A stretch of DNA of 37,809 nt from Streptomyces sp. SM1 (lineage in GTDB: Bacteria > Actinomycetota > Actinomycetes > Streptomycetales > Streptomycetaceae): NCBI RefSeq assembly GCF_002910825.1, contig NZ_NEUB01000917.1, positions 1 to 37,809 of the forward strand, in the 5' to 3' direction. The notes below the pieces were generated by a model. That model was not told where the DNA came from. It worked only from the letters and a program-made list of their open reading frames with translations, and searched no databases. The position numbers and the translations under genes are program-made. Below are positions 29,270-37,596 of the stretch, piece after piece; position 1 is the first letter of the stretch; every line of letters begins with the position of its first letter.

Positions 29270-31654
29270 TCAACGGTCAACTCTCTCACCCGTGCCCGAC
29301 GGGTCGGCGTTTTCCGGTGCGGTGTCCGGTGCCGGGTCACTCGGCTGCTCGGAGTCGTCCTCCCGCGAGTCCGTCGCGGACTCCTCGGAGAGACGCGTCC
29401 CGGGGGCTCCGGGGTTCTGCGGGCCGTCGGCGTCCTCGCCCGCCCGGTGCTCCCGCTCCTCGGCCTCGCGGGCCGCGGCACGCTTGCGCTGGGTGTACAT
29501 CCGGAAGCCGGCCAGGACGAGCAGCAGCACGCCGCCGCCGATGACCAGCATCACCGTGGCGGTGATCTCGGTGACCTTCACGTCGAACGTGACGGGGGCG
29601 CCGTACTTGTCGCCGTCCTGGGTGTACAGCTGGGCGACCACCGTCGCCCTGCCGTTGGCGTTGGCGGACGTGGTGAACTTCACCGACTGGCTGTGCCCGC
29701 CCGAGACGGCGACGGGCTGCTCCTCGTAGGCCGCCCCGCCGATCTCCAGACGGGTCGGGTTGGTCGACGTGAGTCGCAGCACCAGCTTCTCGACGCCCTG
29801 CACCAGGTTGTTCTGGACCGTCACGGGGATCGTGGCACTGCGGCCGGAGAGCTTCGTCTCCGACTTGTCGATCAGCCTCACCTGGCCGATGAGGCCGTCC
29901 AGATACGACTCGACCCCGCTCCGGTAGATCGCCGCCTCGGACTGCCGGCCCCGCCAGGACACGGACATGCCCCGGTTCAGGGCGCGTCCGAACGGGGTCA
30001 CCACGCGGGACTGGTCGGAAAGGATCACCTTGAACTTGTCGAGCTTCGCCTGCGTCCTGGCGATCTGCTCGAACGTCGACTTCGGGAGCTCCTGTTTGCG
30101 CAGGGAGGACGGATACGACGAGGCCCTGGGGACCTCGGTGGCAGCGGCGGGATCCGGTTCGGCCCGGGCGGCGGCTGTGAGGTCCTGGGACTCGGACCAG
30201 GTGCCGCCCTGGAGGATCTCGACGGCCTCGGCCATCGTCTGTGCCTGGCTCGCGGACGGTGTCCGCTGCGGCGCGACGACCACGCTGCGCTGCCGGTCCG
30301 TCTGCAGGCCGAGTGTCAGGCTCTGGGCCAGGAACCGCTGCACCGCGAGTGCCGACGTGGAGGCCTTGGTCATGTCGCCCCGGAACGCCGTGGACAGCCG
30401 TGCGTCCGCGACGACGGCCGTGGTGCCGCCGCCGATGGGGCGGGCCGCGGAGGTCGTGTACGTCAGGCCGTTCTCTCCGAAGGTGTCGCTGCGGGCGATC
30501 ACCTTGTCGGCGCCGGCGGATGTGGCGACCCGGACGACGGAGGGGTCGACGGCGCCGTTGACGGGCCAGGCGAAGTCCGTGGTGGGCGTCACGTGGAGGA
30601 TCGACTCCACGGCGTTGGACGCGACCTCGGTGGCCTCCTTGAGGTGCCTCAGCGAACCGGTGACGGAGGTGCCGTTGTGAGCGAGGGAGGCCAGGTCGGG
30701 ATCGCCGAACGGGAGCGCGACGACCTCCTTGTCCACCACCGCCCTCTGCACCTCGGTGAGCCATCGCTTGGCGACCGACTGCTGGCCGCCGACGATGTTC
30801 TCGTCACCCTCACCGCGGATCTCGTACCGGTCGGCCATCGCATTGACGGACGCCAGAAGGTCCGGGTCGATCACCCAGGTGACCTCGAGATTTTTGCCCA
30901 GCGCCACCATCCGGTCCAGCCGGCCGCCCGGGGAGATCTCCTTGGCGAGTTCGTCGTCGTGGAAGACCGGCGTCTGCTGTTCGTCCGAGCCCGTCTGCGC
31001 GGTCATGTGGACTGTGGAGATCAACGGCCACATGAACGTCGTCTTCGTCTTTGTGCGGGCTTCCTCGGGCTTCCACGGCAGGAACGTCCGCTGGACGCCG
31101 AGTGGCTGCTCCCACGGCTGGGCCGAGGTCTCCCCGGTGAGTGAGACGGCCAGCTCGTAGACGCCGTCCTGTCCGAGGTCCAGCTCGTCCACCGGCACCG
31201 AGAGGGTGTAGGGCCGTGAGACGCCGGGGGTGAGCCGGGCGAACTCCTGGGAGTACTTGTCGTCGATCTCCGCGCCGACCGTGCTCTGGAGGTCGTCGCT
31301 GTTCTTCGCGACGGTGTCGACACCCGAGCGGGTGTCCAGCAGCGGGCCCAGGCGCAACCCGACGTGGGCGTCGGTGACGGTCTGCTTGCCCTTGTTGGTC
31401 ACCGTCCCGGTCACGGTCACGGTGTCGCCCTCGGCCGGGGCACCCGGAGCGAGGGAGTCGACCGACACGGAGACCGATCCCGCCTCGGCGGGGGCCTGGG
31501 ACGCGTCCGGTGCGGCGGCGACAGCGGGAGACGCAGCCGGCAACTGGAGAAGTCCTGCCAGCAGGGGTGCTCCGGCGAGCAGTGTTCCGGTTCGCCGGAG
31601 CCAGCGGCGGGCAGGTGAGGGACGTGTCCCCTGGAAGTCTGCCGCCTCGGCCAC
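29270..31654 (-). CDS. DUF6049 family secreted/membrane protein
   Basis: The 794-aa product has a twin-arginine-like or long Sec signal (RRWLRRTGTLLAGAPLLAGL) with likely cleavage after AVA near residue 46. Large extracellular beta-rich regions follow, including an early segment (GDTVTVTGTVTNKGKQTVTD) that resembles CARDB/COG1470-type domains. A membrane segment lies near residue 710 (VMLVIGGGVLLLVLAGFRMY), then a charged cytoplasmic tail. It matches the actinobacterial DUF6049 proteins encoded upstream of murJ. Function is unknown; location suggests cell-wall synthesis. It starts at GTG 31654 and is the first gene of the leftward cluster. Confidence 0.88.
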   Translation of the reverse strand: MAEAADFQGTRPSPARRWLRRTGTLLAGAPLLAGLLQLPAASPAVAAAPDASQAPAEAGSVSVSVDSLAPGAPAEGDTVTVTGTVTNKGKQTVTDAHVGLRLGPLLDTRSGVDTVAKNSDDLQSTVGAEIDDKYSQEFARLTPGVSRPYTLSVPVDELDLGQDGVYELAVSLTGETSAQPWEQPLGVQRTFLPWKPEEARTKTKTTFMWPLISTVHMTAQTGSDEQQTPVFHDDELAKEISPGGRLDRMVALGKNLEVTWVIDPDLLASVNAMADRYEIRGEGDENIVGGQQSVAKRWLTEVQRAVVDKEVVALPFGDPDLASLAHNGTSVTGSLRHLKEATEVASNAVESILHVTPTTDFAWPVNGAVDPSVVRVATSAGADKVIARSDTFGENGLTYTTSAARPIGGGTTAVVADARLSTAFRGDMTKASTSALAVQRFLAQSLTLGLQTDRQRSVVVAPQRTPSASQAQTMAEAVEILQGGTWSESQDLTAAARAEPDPAAATEVPRASSYPSSLRKQELPKSTFEQIARTQAKLDKFKVILSDQSRVVTPFGRALNRGMSVSWRGRQSEAAIYRSGVESYLDGLIGQVRLIDKSETKLSGRSATIPVTVQNNLVQGVEKLVLRLTSTNPTRLEIGGAAYEEQPVAVSGGHSQSVKFTTSANANGRATVVAQLYTQDGDKYGAPVTFDVKVTEITATVMLVIGGGVLLLVLAGFRMYTQRKRAAAREAEEREHRAGEDADGPQNPGAPGTRLSEESATDSREDDSEQPSDPAPDTAPENADPSGTGERVDR

Positions 31655-31839
31655 GCGCTCGCCCGTCCCTCGTCATCGTCAGTGGTCGTCGGAATGTGCG
31701 TCCAGGCATGGTAACGATGTGCGCTGAGAGGAAGTGCCGCGGACCGGTGCGCAAGATCGGCGGACGAGGGCCTTGTCCGTGTATCGACGGGGGTGTCCGC
31801 GCACACCAAATGGAGGAGTGTCCCGTCGTTCGGGCCACG

Positions 31840-31845
31840 TACCCT
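31840..31845 (+). promoter_or_regulatory. Candidate -10 box for a leaderless CCA-enzyme mRNA
   Basis: TACCCT ends 8 bases before the GTG start at 31854, and no ribosome-binding sequence lies within 20 bases of that start. This spacing is what leaderless Streptomyces transcripts show. The -35 (GTGTCC near 31818) is weak. Confidence 0.4.
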
Positions 31846-31853
31846 CTTCTGTT

Positions 31854-33320
31854 GTGCCGAATTCCAACGAAGAAGCCAGTGCCCTGAGCCAGGCGCAGGA
31901 CCGCGCCGTGAGTGAACTGCTGCGGGTCGCCCCGGTCGCCGACGACCTCGCCCGCCGCTTCCAGGAGGCCGGGTTCTCACTCGCCCTGGTCGGCGGCTCG
32001 GTGCGGGACGCGTTGCTCGGCCGCCTCGGGAACGACCTGGACTTCACCACGGACGCCCGTCCGCAGGACGTACTGAAGATCGTGCGTCCCTGGGCGGACG
32101 CCGTCTGGGAGGTGGGGATCGCCTTCGGTACGGTCGGTGCGCAGAAGGACGCCCGCGTCGAAGGAGTGGACCGAAGCTTCCAGATCGAGGTGACCACCTA
32201 TCGGTCGGAGGCGTACGACCGCACCTCACGCAAGCCGGAGGTGTCGTACGGCGACTCCATCGACGAGGATCTCCTCCGCCGTGACTTCACCGTGAACGCG
32301 ATGGCCGTCGTCCTGCCGGAGAAGCGCTTCATCGATCCGCACGGCGGTCTCGGTGATCTTGCAACCCGTGTGCTGCGCACCCCGGGCACGCCCGAGGAGT
32401 CCTTCTCGGACGACCCGCTGCGGATGATGCGGGCCGCCCGCTTCGCCGCCCAGCTGGACTTCGAGGTGGCGCCCGAGGTCGTCAAGGCGATGAAGGACAT
32501 GGCCGGGCGGATCGAGATCGTGTCCGCCGAGCGTGTACGGGACGAGCTGAACAAGCTGATCGTCTCCTCTCACCCCCGCAAAGGCCTGTCCCTGCTCGTG
32601 GACACCGGGATCGCCGAGTACGTGCTGCCCGAGTTGCCGGCCCTGCACCTGGAGAGGGACGAGCATCACCGGCACAAGGACGTCTACGACCACACGCTGA
32701 TCGTTCTGGAGCAGGCGATGGCCCTGGAGGACGAGGGCCCCGACCTGACCCTTCGGCTCGCGGCCCTGCTGCACGACATCGGCAAGCCCCGCACGCGCCG
32801 GTTCGAGAGTGACGGCCGTGTCTCCTTCCACCATCACGAGGTGGTCGGGGCGAAGATGACGAAGAAACGCCTGATGGGGCTGAAGTACTCCAACGAGCTG
32901 GTGAGGGACGTCTCGCGGCTCGTCGAGCTCCATCTGCGCTTCCACGGCTACGGCACGGGAGAGTGGACGGACTCCGCCGTCCGTCGGTATGTCCGCGACG
33001 CCGGGCCGCTTCTCAGCCGGCTGCACAAGCTGACCCGCTCGGACTGCACCACACGCAACCGGCGCAAGGCCGCCGCGCTCTCCCGTGCGTATGACGGTCT
33101 GGAGGAGCGGATCGCCCAGCTTCAGGAACAGGAGGAGCTGGACGCCATCCGTCCGGACCTCGACGGCAACCAGATCATGGAGATCCTTGGCGTGAAGCCG
33201 GGCCCGGCGGTCGGCGAGGCGTACAAGCACATGCTGGAGCTCCGACTGGAGAACGGCCCGATGGACCACGACGCGGCGGTGGCAGCGCTCAAGGAGTGGT
33301 GGGCGACTCAGCCCGACTGA
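31854..33320 (+). CDS. CCA tRNA nucleotidyltransferase
   Basis: The 488-aa class II nucleotidyltransferase adds or repairs the CCA end of tRNAs. The catalytic motif is LVGGSVRDALLGRLGNDLDF followed by TTD. DLLRRDFTVNAMAV, the template-like DDPLRMMRAARFAAQL and HERL-region segments follow. An HD phosphohydrolase domain contains HHRHKDVYDHTL and LLHDIGKPRTR. The S. coelicolor orthologue was formerly called poly(A) polymerase but acts as a CCA enzyme. I start at GTG 31854 (VPNSNEEASALSQ). The frame is open to 31734, but that extension runs through the promoter region. It is divergent from the DUF6049 gene. Confidence 0.94.
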   Translation: MPNSNEEASALSQAQDRAVSELLRVAPVADDLARRFQEAGFSLALVGGSVRDALLGRLGNDLDFTTDARPQDVLKIVRPWADAVWEVGIAFGTVGAQKDARVEGVDRSFQIEVTTYRSEAYDRTSRKPEVSYGDSIDEDLLRRDFTVNAMAVVLPEKRFIDPHGGLGDLATRVLRTPGTPEESFSDDPLRMMRAARFAAQLDFEVAPEVVKAMKDMAGRIEIVSAERVRDELNKLIVSSHPRKGLSLLVDTGIAEYVLPELPALHLERDEHHRHKDVYDHTLIVLEQAMALEDEGPDLTLRLAALLHDIGKPRTRRFESDGRVSFHHHEVVGAKMTKKRLMGLKYSNELVRDVSRLVELHLRFHGYGTGEWTDSAVRRYVRDAGPLLSRLHKLTRSDCTTRNRRKAAALSRAYDGLEERIAQLQEQEELDAIRPDLDGNQIMEILGVKPGPAVGEAYKHMLELRLENGPMDHDAAVAALKEWWATQPD

Positions 33321-33321
33321 A

Positions 33322-33371
33322 AGCCGGAAACGGGGTCATGTTTCACGTGAAACATGACCCCGTTTCCGGCT
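33322..33371. repeat. 50-base perfect palindrome centred on parS
   Basis: Every base from 33322 to 33346 is complementary to 33347-33371, with no spacer. The centre (33340-33353) is an exact parS. As RNA either strand would form a long hairpin, so it can also end transcription of the CCA-enzyme gene (stop at 33320) and of the convergent LppU-like gene. Confidence 0.9.
33340..33353. promoter_or_regulatory. parS site (first of a tandem pair)
   Basis: An exact GTTTCACGTGAAAC lies at the centre of the 50-base palindrome. Confidence 0.95.
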
Positions 33372-33394
33372 CGTTTCGAGCCTGAACTGAGACT

Positions 33395-33430
33395 GGCCGG
33401 GTCACGTTTCACGTGAAACATGACCCGGCC
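33395..33430. repeat. 36-base palindrome centred on a second parS
   Basis: Bases 33395-33412 pair with 33413-33430 except for one C/A mismatch at 33405/33420. The centre is parS 33406-33419. It lies 40 bases before the stop of the leftward LppU-like gene and can act as its terminator. Confidence 0.88.
33406..33419. promoter_or_regulatory. parS site (second of a tandem pair)
   Basis: An exact GTTTCACGTGAAAC lies 66 bases from the previous parS, centre to centre. Confidence 0.95.
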
Positions 33431-33469
33431 GGCTCCCCTGGGCGGGGGGCCGAGACGTGTTGACTTCGC

Positions 33470-33925
33470 TCAGGCATCACCGAGGCAGAGAAGGAACTCT
33501 TCACCGTCGCCGGTCTCGGCGTAGAAGCCGGTAGCTTCCTTGACCTTGCGGCACTCGGTCTCGGCCGTGAGGGAGGTGAAGTGGCCCTTGACCTTCTTGA
33601 CGACCTTGCCCTCGGCTTCCGAGGAGGAGCAGTCCACAACCTCCATGCGGCCCGAGGATGAGGAAGCGGCCTTGAGGCAGTCGCCCACGGCGGCCTGATC
33701 GGCGTCGTCCTGGCTGGTGATGTAACCGCCGACCACTACGCCGACGACGATCACGGCTATGACGATGTTCTTGATCGTCTTGAAGCTGATCTTGCGGCCC
33801 TGCTGCGGCGGAGGGACGGGAGCGCCCTGCGGGGGGAAGCCGCCCTGGGGCGGCTGGGGAGCCTGGCCCTGAGGCTGCGGCTAGCCCTGGGCGAACGGGT
33901 TGCCCTGAGGCGGCGGAGTGGTCAC
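33470..33925 (-). pseudogene. LppU/SCO3897-like protein, interrupted by an amber codon
   Basis: A natural start exists at GTG 33925, preceded by GGGGGAC 7 bases upstream. It reads MTTPPPQGNPFAQG and then meets TAG at 33883-33881 (codon 15). Beyond it the same frame continues with a Pro/Gln-rich stretch, a basic segment RKISFKTIKN, a membrane anchor IVIAVIVVGVVVGGYI and an extracytoplasmic domain with four Cys residues ending LLCLGDA. CAG to TAG, a single base change in a Gln-rich run, explains the break. Re-initiation at GTG 33754 would give 94 aa lacking most of the anchor. The position next to the CCA-enzyme gene matches S. coelicolor SCO3897. It may be a pseudogene, a recent mutation or a sequence error. 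Confidence 0.75.
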
Positions 33926-34047
33926 TGTGAGTCCCCCTGGAACATAGGTACGTGGCGCAAAAGCTGCGCTGATAAGACGCACATAAGCTACCGGCCCGCA
34001 CTGACAACTCGGGAGCCGGACAAGGCAATGTGGCATTGATGTGACAC

Positions 34048-35310
34048 TTACTGGCGTTCAAATCGGGCCATAATCGCAGCTACTGCCCCGTAGATAACGG
34101 CGACTGTTGTCACCAGCGGAACCGACCGGCCGTCCGGAGGCAGCATCAGGGCGGCCACGGCCGCGGCGCCGACGAAGGCCACGTTGAACAGGACGTCGTA
34201 CAGGGAGAAGACGCGGCCGCGGAAGCCGTCCTCGACGGCGGACTGGACGACGGTGTCCGTGGCGATCTTGGCGCCTTGAGTGGTCAGTCCCAGGACGAAC
34301 GCGCCCGCGAGGAGCGGAACGGTGGCGAACGGCAGGCCCAACGCGGGGACCAGCACTGCGGCGGACGCGGCGCACACCATGATCCAGCGGCCCGGTCCGA
34401 GCCGCCCGGCGGCCCAGGGAGTCATGACGGCCGCTGCGAAGAAGCCGGCGGCCGAGGTTCCCAACGCCAGTCCCAGAAGGGCGAGTCCTTCGTCCGTGGT
34501 CGAGGCCAGCGCGTAGCGGCACAGCATCAGCAGCAGGACGAGCATGGCGCCGTAGCAGAACCGCATCAGAGACATGGCTGCAAGCGCCCAGGCGGCTTCT
34601 CGGCGCGGAGGAGCGGCAAGGTGACGCAGGCCCGCCCCGAGGTCGCGTGCGGTGCCGCTGAGCGCCGTGCTCAGCCGGGGACGTAGTAATGCCGGGTCGG
34701 GACCGAGCAGTTCCCTGGTCATGCGCAGCGATGCCGCGGCCGCGCACAGATACAGCGCGGCGCCGACGAGCACCACAGCGGCGTCGGAGTCGGCGACGAC
34801 CAGCCGGACGAGGAAGGCCAGGCCCCCGCCGGCGGTGGCGGCGAGCGTTCCGGCGGTCGGGGACAGGGAGTTGGCCACCACCAGCCGCTCGGAGTCCACC
34901 ACGCGCGGCAGTGCGGCGGACAGGCCCGCGAGGACGAAGCGGTTGACGCCGGTGACGCACAGGGCGGAGACGAAGAGCAGCCAGTCGGATACCTGGCCGA
35001 GGATGAGGAGGGCGGTCACCGAGGCCATCAGGGCGCGCAGCAGGTTGCCGTACAGAAAGACCTGGCGGCGGCGCCAGCGGTCCAGCAGGACCCCGGCGAA
35101 GGGGCCGACCACGGAGTACGGGAGGAGCAGCACCGCCATCGCGGCGGCGATCGACGCGGCCGACGTCTGCCTCTCCGGCGAGAAGACCACATACGAGGCG
35201 AGCGCGACCTGGAAGACGCCGTCGGCGCCCTGGGAGAGCAGGCGGACGGCGAGCAGGCGTCTGAAGCCCTGGAATCGCAGCAGAACGCGCAGGTCACCGA
35301 CGACGGCCAT
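34048..35310 (-). CDS. MFS transporter
   Basis: The roughly 420-aa membrane protein has about 12 hydrophobic segments. Family landmarks are FAGVLLDRWRRRQVFLYGNL between segments 2 and 3 and VEDGFRGRVFSLYDVLFNVA in the second half. It belongs to the major facilitator superfamily; the substrate cannot be told. I choose ATG 35310 (MAVVGDLRVLLRF) with GTGAGG 8 bases upstream; GTG 35325 lacks such a site. It follows the inositol-phosphate synthase gene but is separated from it by a strong hairpin only 23 bases before its start. Confidence 0.88.
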   Translation of the reverse strand: MAVVGDLRVLLRFQGFRRLLAVRLLSQGADGVFQVALASYVVFSPERQTSAASIAAAMAVLLLPYSVVGPFAGVLLDRWRRRQVFLYGNLLRALMASVTALLILGQVSDWLLFVSALCVTGVNRFVLAGLSAALPRVVDSERLVVANSLSPTAGTLAATAGGGLAFLVRLVVADSDAAVVLVGAALYLCAAAASLRMTRELLGPDPALLRPRLSTALSGTARDLGAGLRHLAAPPRREAAWALAAMSLMRFCYGAMLVLLLMLCRYALASTTDEGLALLGLALGTSAAGFFAAAVMTPWAAGRLGPGRWIMVCAASAAVLVPALGLPFATVPLLAGAFVLGLTTQGAKIATDTVVQSAVEDGFRGRVFSLYDVLFNVAFVGAAAVAALMLPPDGRSVPLVTTVAVIYGAVAAIMARFERQ

Positions 35311-35332
35311 GGGGCACAGCCTCACATGTGAA

Positions 35333-35366
35333 GAGGGTCTCCGGGACGTACGACCCGGAGACCCTC
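35333..35366 (-). terminator. Terminator after inositol-phosphate synthase
   Basis: A perfect 13-base stem (35333-35345 with 35354-35366) has an 8-base loop. On the minus strand CTTCA follows. It lies 23 bases after the ino1 stop and 23 bases before the MFS start. Confidence 0.85.
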
Positions 35367-35388
35367 AACTGCCCACAGCGGGGAGGTC

Positions 35389-36471
35389 CTAGCGCTCGAC
35401 CTCGCCCTTGATGAACTTCTCCACGTTCTCCCGGGCCTGGTCGTCGAAGTACTGAACCGGCGGGGACTTCATGAAGTACGAGGACGCCGAGAGGATCGGG
35501 CCGCCGATGCCCCGGTCCTTGGCGATCTTCGCGGCGCGCAGGGCGTCGATGATGACACCGGCGGAGTTCGGGGAGTCCCAGACCTCGAGCTTGTACTCCA
35601 GGTTCAGCGGGACGTCACCGAAGGCACGGCCCTCGAGACGGACGTAGGCCCACTTGCGGTCGTCCAGCCAGGCGACGTAGTCGGACGGGCCGATGTGGAC
35701 GTTCTTCTCGCCGAGGTCCCGGTCCGGGATCTGCGAGGTGACGGCCTGCGTCTTGGAGATCTTCTTGGACTCGAGGCGGTCGCGCTCGAGCATGTTCTTG
35801 AAGTCCATGTTGCCGCCGACGTTCAGCTGCATCGTGCGGTCCAGGACGACGCCGCGGTCCTCGAACAGCTTCGCCATGACGCGGTGCGTGATGGTGGCGC
35901 CGACCTGGGACTTGATGTCGTCACCGACGATCGGGACGCCCGCCTCGGTGAACTTGTCCGCCCACTCCTTGGTGCCGGCGATGAAGACCGGAAGGGCGTT
36001 GACGAAGGCGACCTTGGCGTCGATGGCGCACTGGGCGTAGAACTTCGCCGCGTCGTCGGAGCCGACGGGCAGGTAGCAGACGAGGACGTCGACCTGCTTG
36101 TCCTTGAGGATCTGGACCACGTCGGCCGGCTCCTCGGCGGCCTCCTCGATGGTCTCGCGGTAGTACTTGCCGAGACCGTCGAGGGTGTGGCCGCGCTGGA
36201 CCGTCACGCCGGTGCTGGGCACGTCGCAGATCTTGATGGTGTTGTTCTCAGAGGCGCCGATGGCGTCCGCGAGGTCGAGACCGACCTTCTTGGCGTCCAC
36301 GTCGAAGGCGGCGACGAACTCGACGTCGCGGACGTGGTAGTCGCCGAACTGGACGTGCATCAGGCCCGGCACCTTGGACGCCGGGTCGGCGTCCTTGTAG
36401 TACTCGACTCCCTGTACCAGCGACGCGGCGCAGTTGCCCACGCCGACGATGGCTACGCGAACCGAACCCAT
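35389..36471 (-). CDS. ino1: myo-inositol-1-phosphate synthase
   Basis: The 360-aa NAD-dependent enzyme converts glucose 6-phosphate to inositol 1-phosphate, the precursor of phosphatidylinositol and mycothiol in actinobacteria. The NAD-binding start is [20 protein letters not shown] (6-25). Conserved active-site segments include [28 protein letters not shown] and [12 protein letters not shown]. Length and sequence match the actinobacterial type. It lies downstream of a PadR regulator gene in the same direction, with a 43-base gap. Confidence 0.96.
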   Translation of the reverse strand: MGSVRVAIVGVGNCAASLVQGVEYYKDADPASKVPGLMHVQFGDYHVRDVEFVAAFDVDAKKVGLDLADAIGASENNTIKICDVPSTGVTVQRGHTLDGLGKYYRETIEEAAEEPADVVQILKDKQVDVLVCYLPVGSDDAAKFYAQCAIDAKVAFVNALPVFIAGTKEWADKFTEAGVPIVGDDIKSQVGATITHRVMAKLFEDRGVVLDRTMQLNVGGNMDFKNMLERDRLESKKISKTQAVTSQIPDRDLGEKNVHIGPSDYVAWLDDRKWAYVRLEGRAFGDVPLNLEYKLEVWDSPNSAGVIIDALRAAKIAKDRGIGGPILSASSYFMKSPPVQYFDDQARENVEKFIKGEVER

Positions 36472-36514
36472 TCCGGTTGCTCCCTGTGTGTACGAGTGAG
36501 GCCCTGAGCGGGTC

Positions 36515-37198
36515 TCACGTGGCGGTGTCGTCGGGCGTATCCGGCCGGGGGCTGTCCCCCGGCCGGGGCAGGCCGCCCGTCGCTCCAGATGTGGTGTCCT
36601 GCTGAGCGGACCCCCCGGTGGCGGGCCTCTTCAGGTCCCGTCCCGCCCGCTCGCTCTCGATGAGCTCGTTCAGCCAGCGCACTTCGCGCTCCACGGATTC
36701 CATCCCGTGGCGCTGGAGCTCGAGGGTGTAGTCGTCGAGGCGCTCCCGGGTCCGCGACAGGGAGGAGCGCATCTTCTCGAGGCGTTCCTCCAGCCGGCTG
36801 CGGCGTCCCTCGAGCACGCGCATCCGCACGTCGCGCGATGTCTGCCCGAAGAAGGCGAACCGCGCGGCGAAGGTCTCGTCCTCGTACGCGTCCGGTCCCG
36901 TCTGGGAGAGCAACTGCTCGAAGTGCTCCTTGCCCTCCGCCGTCAGCCGGTAGACGATCTTGGCGCGGCGCCCCGTGAGCGGAGCGGCGAGGGCGTCCTC
37001 GGTCGTGTTCCCCGGCTCCTCGATCAACCAGCCGTTGGCGACCAGCGTCTTGAGGCAGGGGTAGAGCGTTCCGTAGCTGAACGCACGGAACACACCCAGC
37101 GATGTATTGAGCCGTTTGCGCAGCTCATAGCCGTGCATCGGGGATTCGCGGAGCAGGCCGAGTACGGCGAACTCGAGGATCCCGGAACGCCGGCTCAT
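36515..37198 (-). CDS. PadR family transcriptional regulator
   Basis: The 227-aa repressor has an N-terminal winged helix: [40 protein letters not shown], and the wing ending [13 protein letters not shown] long charged coiled coil (about 130-190, [20 protein letters not shown]) serves dimerisation. The last 35 residues are disordered and rich in Pro, Gly and Thr. I start at ATG 37198 with GAGGCGACG upstream; the frame stays open to 37324 across the operator. A perfect PadR-type operator 73 bases upstream suggests autoregulation, perhaps also control of ino1. Confidence 0.92.
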   Translation of the reverse strand: MSRRSGILEFAVLGLLRESPMHGYELRKRLNTSLGVFRAFSYGTLYPCLKTLVANGWLIEEPGNTTEDALAAPLTGRRAKIVYRLTAEGKEHFEQLLSQTGPDAYEDETFAARFAFFGQTSRDVRMRVLEGRRSRLEERLEKMRSSLSRTRERLDDYTLELQRHGMESVEREVRWLNELIESERAGRDLKRPATGGSAQQDTTSGATGGLPRPGDSPRPDTPDDTAT

Positions 37199-37270
37199 CG
37201 TCGCCTCCCCTCTGCCGCGGTCACCCGTGACGGCCTCGTGTACGGCTCGAAGGCCGCCCTTATGCCGAGC

Positions 37271-37293
37271 TGATGTATCGACTCGATACATCA
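37271..37293. promoter_or_regulatory. PadR operator
   Basis: TGATGTATCGA and TCGATACATCA form a perfect inverted repeat around a single C at 37282. It contains ATGTA and TACAT half-sites 9 bases apart, close to the classic PadR operator. It lies between the regulator gene and the divergent penicillin-binding protein gene. Confidence 0.85.
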
Positions 37294-37421
37294 TGACGAT
37301 AGAACGGCCTTCCGGATGCGACAAGGGGGGAGAGGGTGAACGGGATCACATCACGGAATCATTGCGAGCAAGTTGCCTGATTTGAGGTGAACTTCTGTGC
37401 TCGGCGGGTTTTGGCGGTGCG

Positions 37422-37427
37422 TAGTCT
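37422..37427 (+). promoter_or_regulatory. Candidate -10 box for the penicillin-binding protein transcript
   Basis: TAGTCT lies 7 bases before ATG 37435. No strong -35 is visible at 16-18 bases upstream, so the call rests on the -10 alone. Confidence 0.4.
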
Positions 37428-37434
37428 GTGCGCC

Positions 37435-37596
37435 ATGCAAATCACCGGGAACCGAGTGACGCAGGGGGGCGTCTTGGTCCCCGGTGCGGTACGGGTGAAT
37501 GCGGAAAGCGCCGCATCCGTACTTCGGGGGGACCGGAAACCAGACGCCGTTTCCAGGCGCGCAGGTGCGCCTGCCCGAGGAGTAGTCGTTCGATGA
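37435..37596 (+). CDS. Possible leaderless upstream ORF, 53 codons
   Basis: ATG 37435 follows a -10-like TAGTCT by 7 bases, the spacing of leaderless mRNAs. The frame ends in TGA at 37594-37596, overlapping the next gene's ATG by 4 bases (ATGA). Such an overlap would couple translation of the penicillin-binding protein to it. The predicted product (MQITGNRVTQGGVLVPGAVR and onward) resembles nothing I know. The same DNA forms a nested RNA hairpin, which may be the real constraint. Confidence 0.3.
   Translation: MQITGNRVTQGGVLVPGAVRVNAESAASVLRGDRKPDAVSRRAGAPARGVVVR
37468..37573 (+). promoter_or_regulatory. Structured RNA leader of unknown class
   Basis: Four perfectly complementary, nested helices can form: 37468-37474 with 37542-37548 (7 pairs), 37476-37482 with 37528-37534 (7), 37489-37494 with 37517-37522 (6), and 37499-37504 with 37511-37516 (6). 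The terminal loop is AAAGCG. GTGA bulges between the last two helices and GGAAACC is unpaired near the base. A second hairpin, 37554-37560 with 37567-37573, ends just before the GAGGAG ribosome-binding site at 37578-37583. This is consistent with a cis-regulatory leader. Confidence 0.5.

Noticed and set aside
28574-31144. An 856-codon plus-strand open frame opposite murJ and the DUF6049 gene
   Set aside because: Antisense shadow with repetitive Arg/Gly-rich translation and no recognisable domain.
33501-34061. A 186-codon minus-strand frame overlapping the LppU-like gene
   Set aside because: It is out of frame with the conserved membrane anchor and Cys-containing domain and has no ribosome-binding site.
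37468-37573. c-di-AMP (ydaO-type) riboswitch before the penicillin-binding protein gene
   Set aside because: A GGGTGAAT segment recalls ydaO, but the later conserved ydaO segment (CCCGACAGCTAACC-like) and the overall fold are absent.
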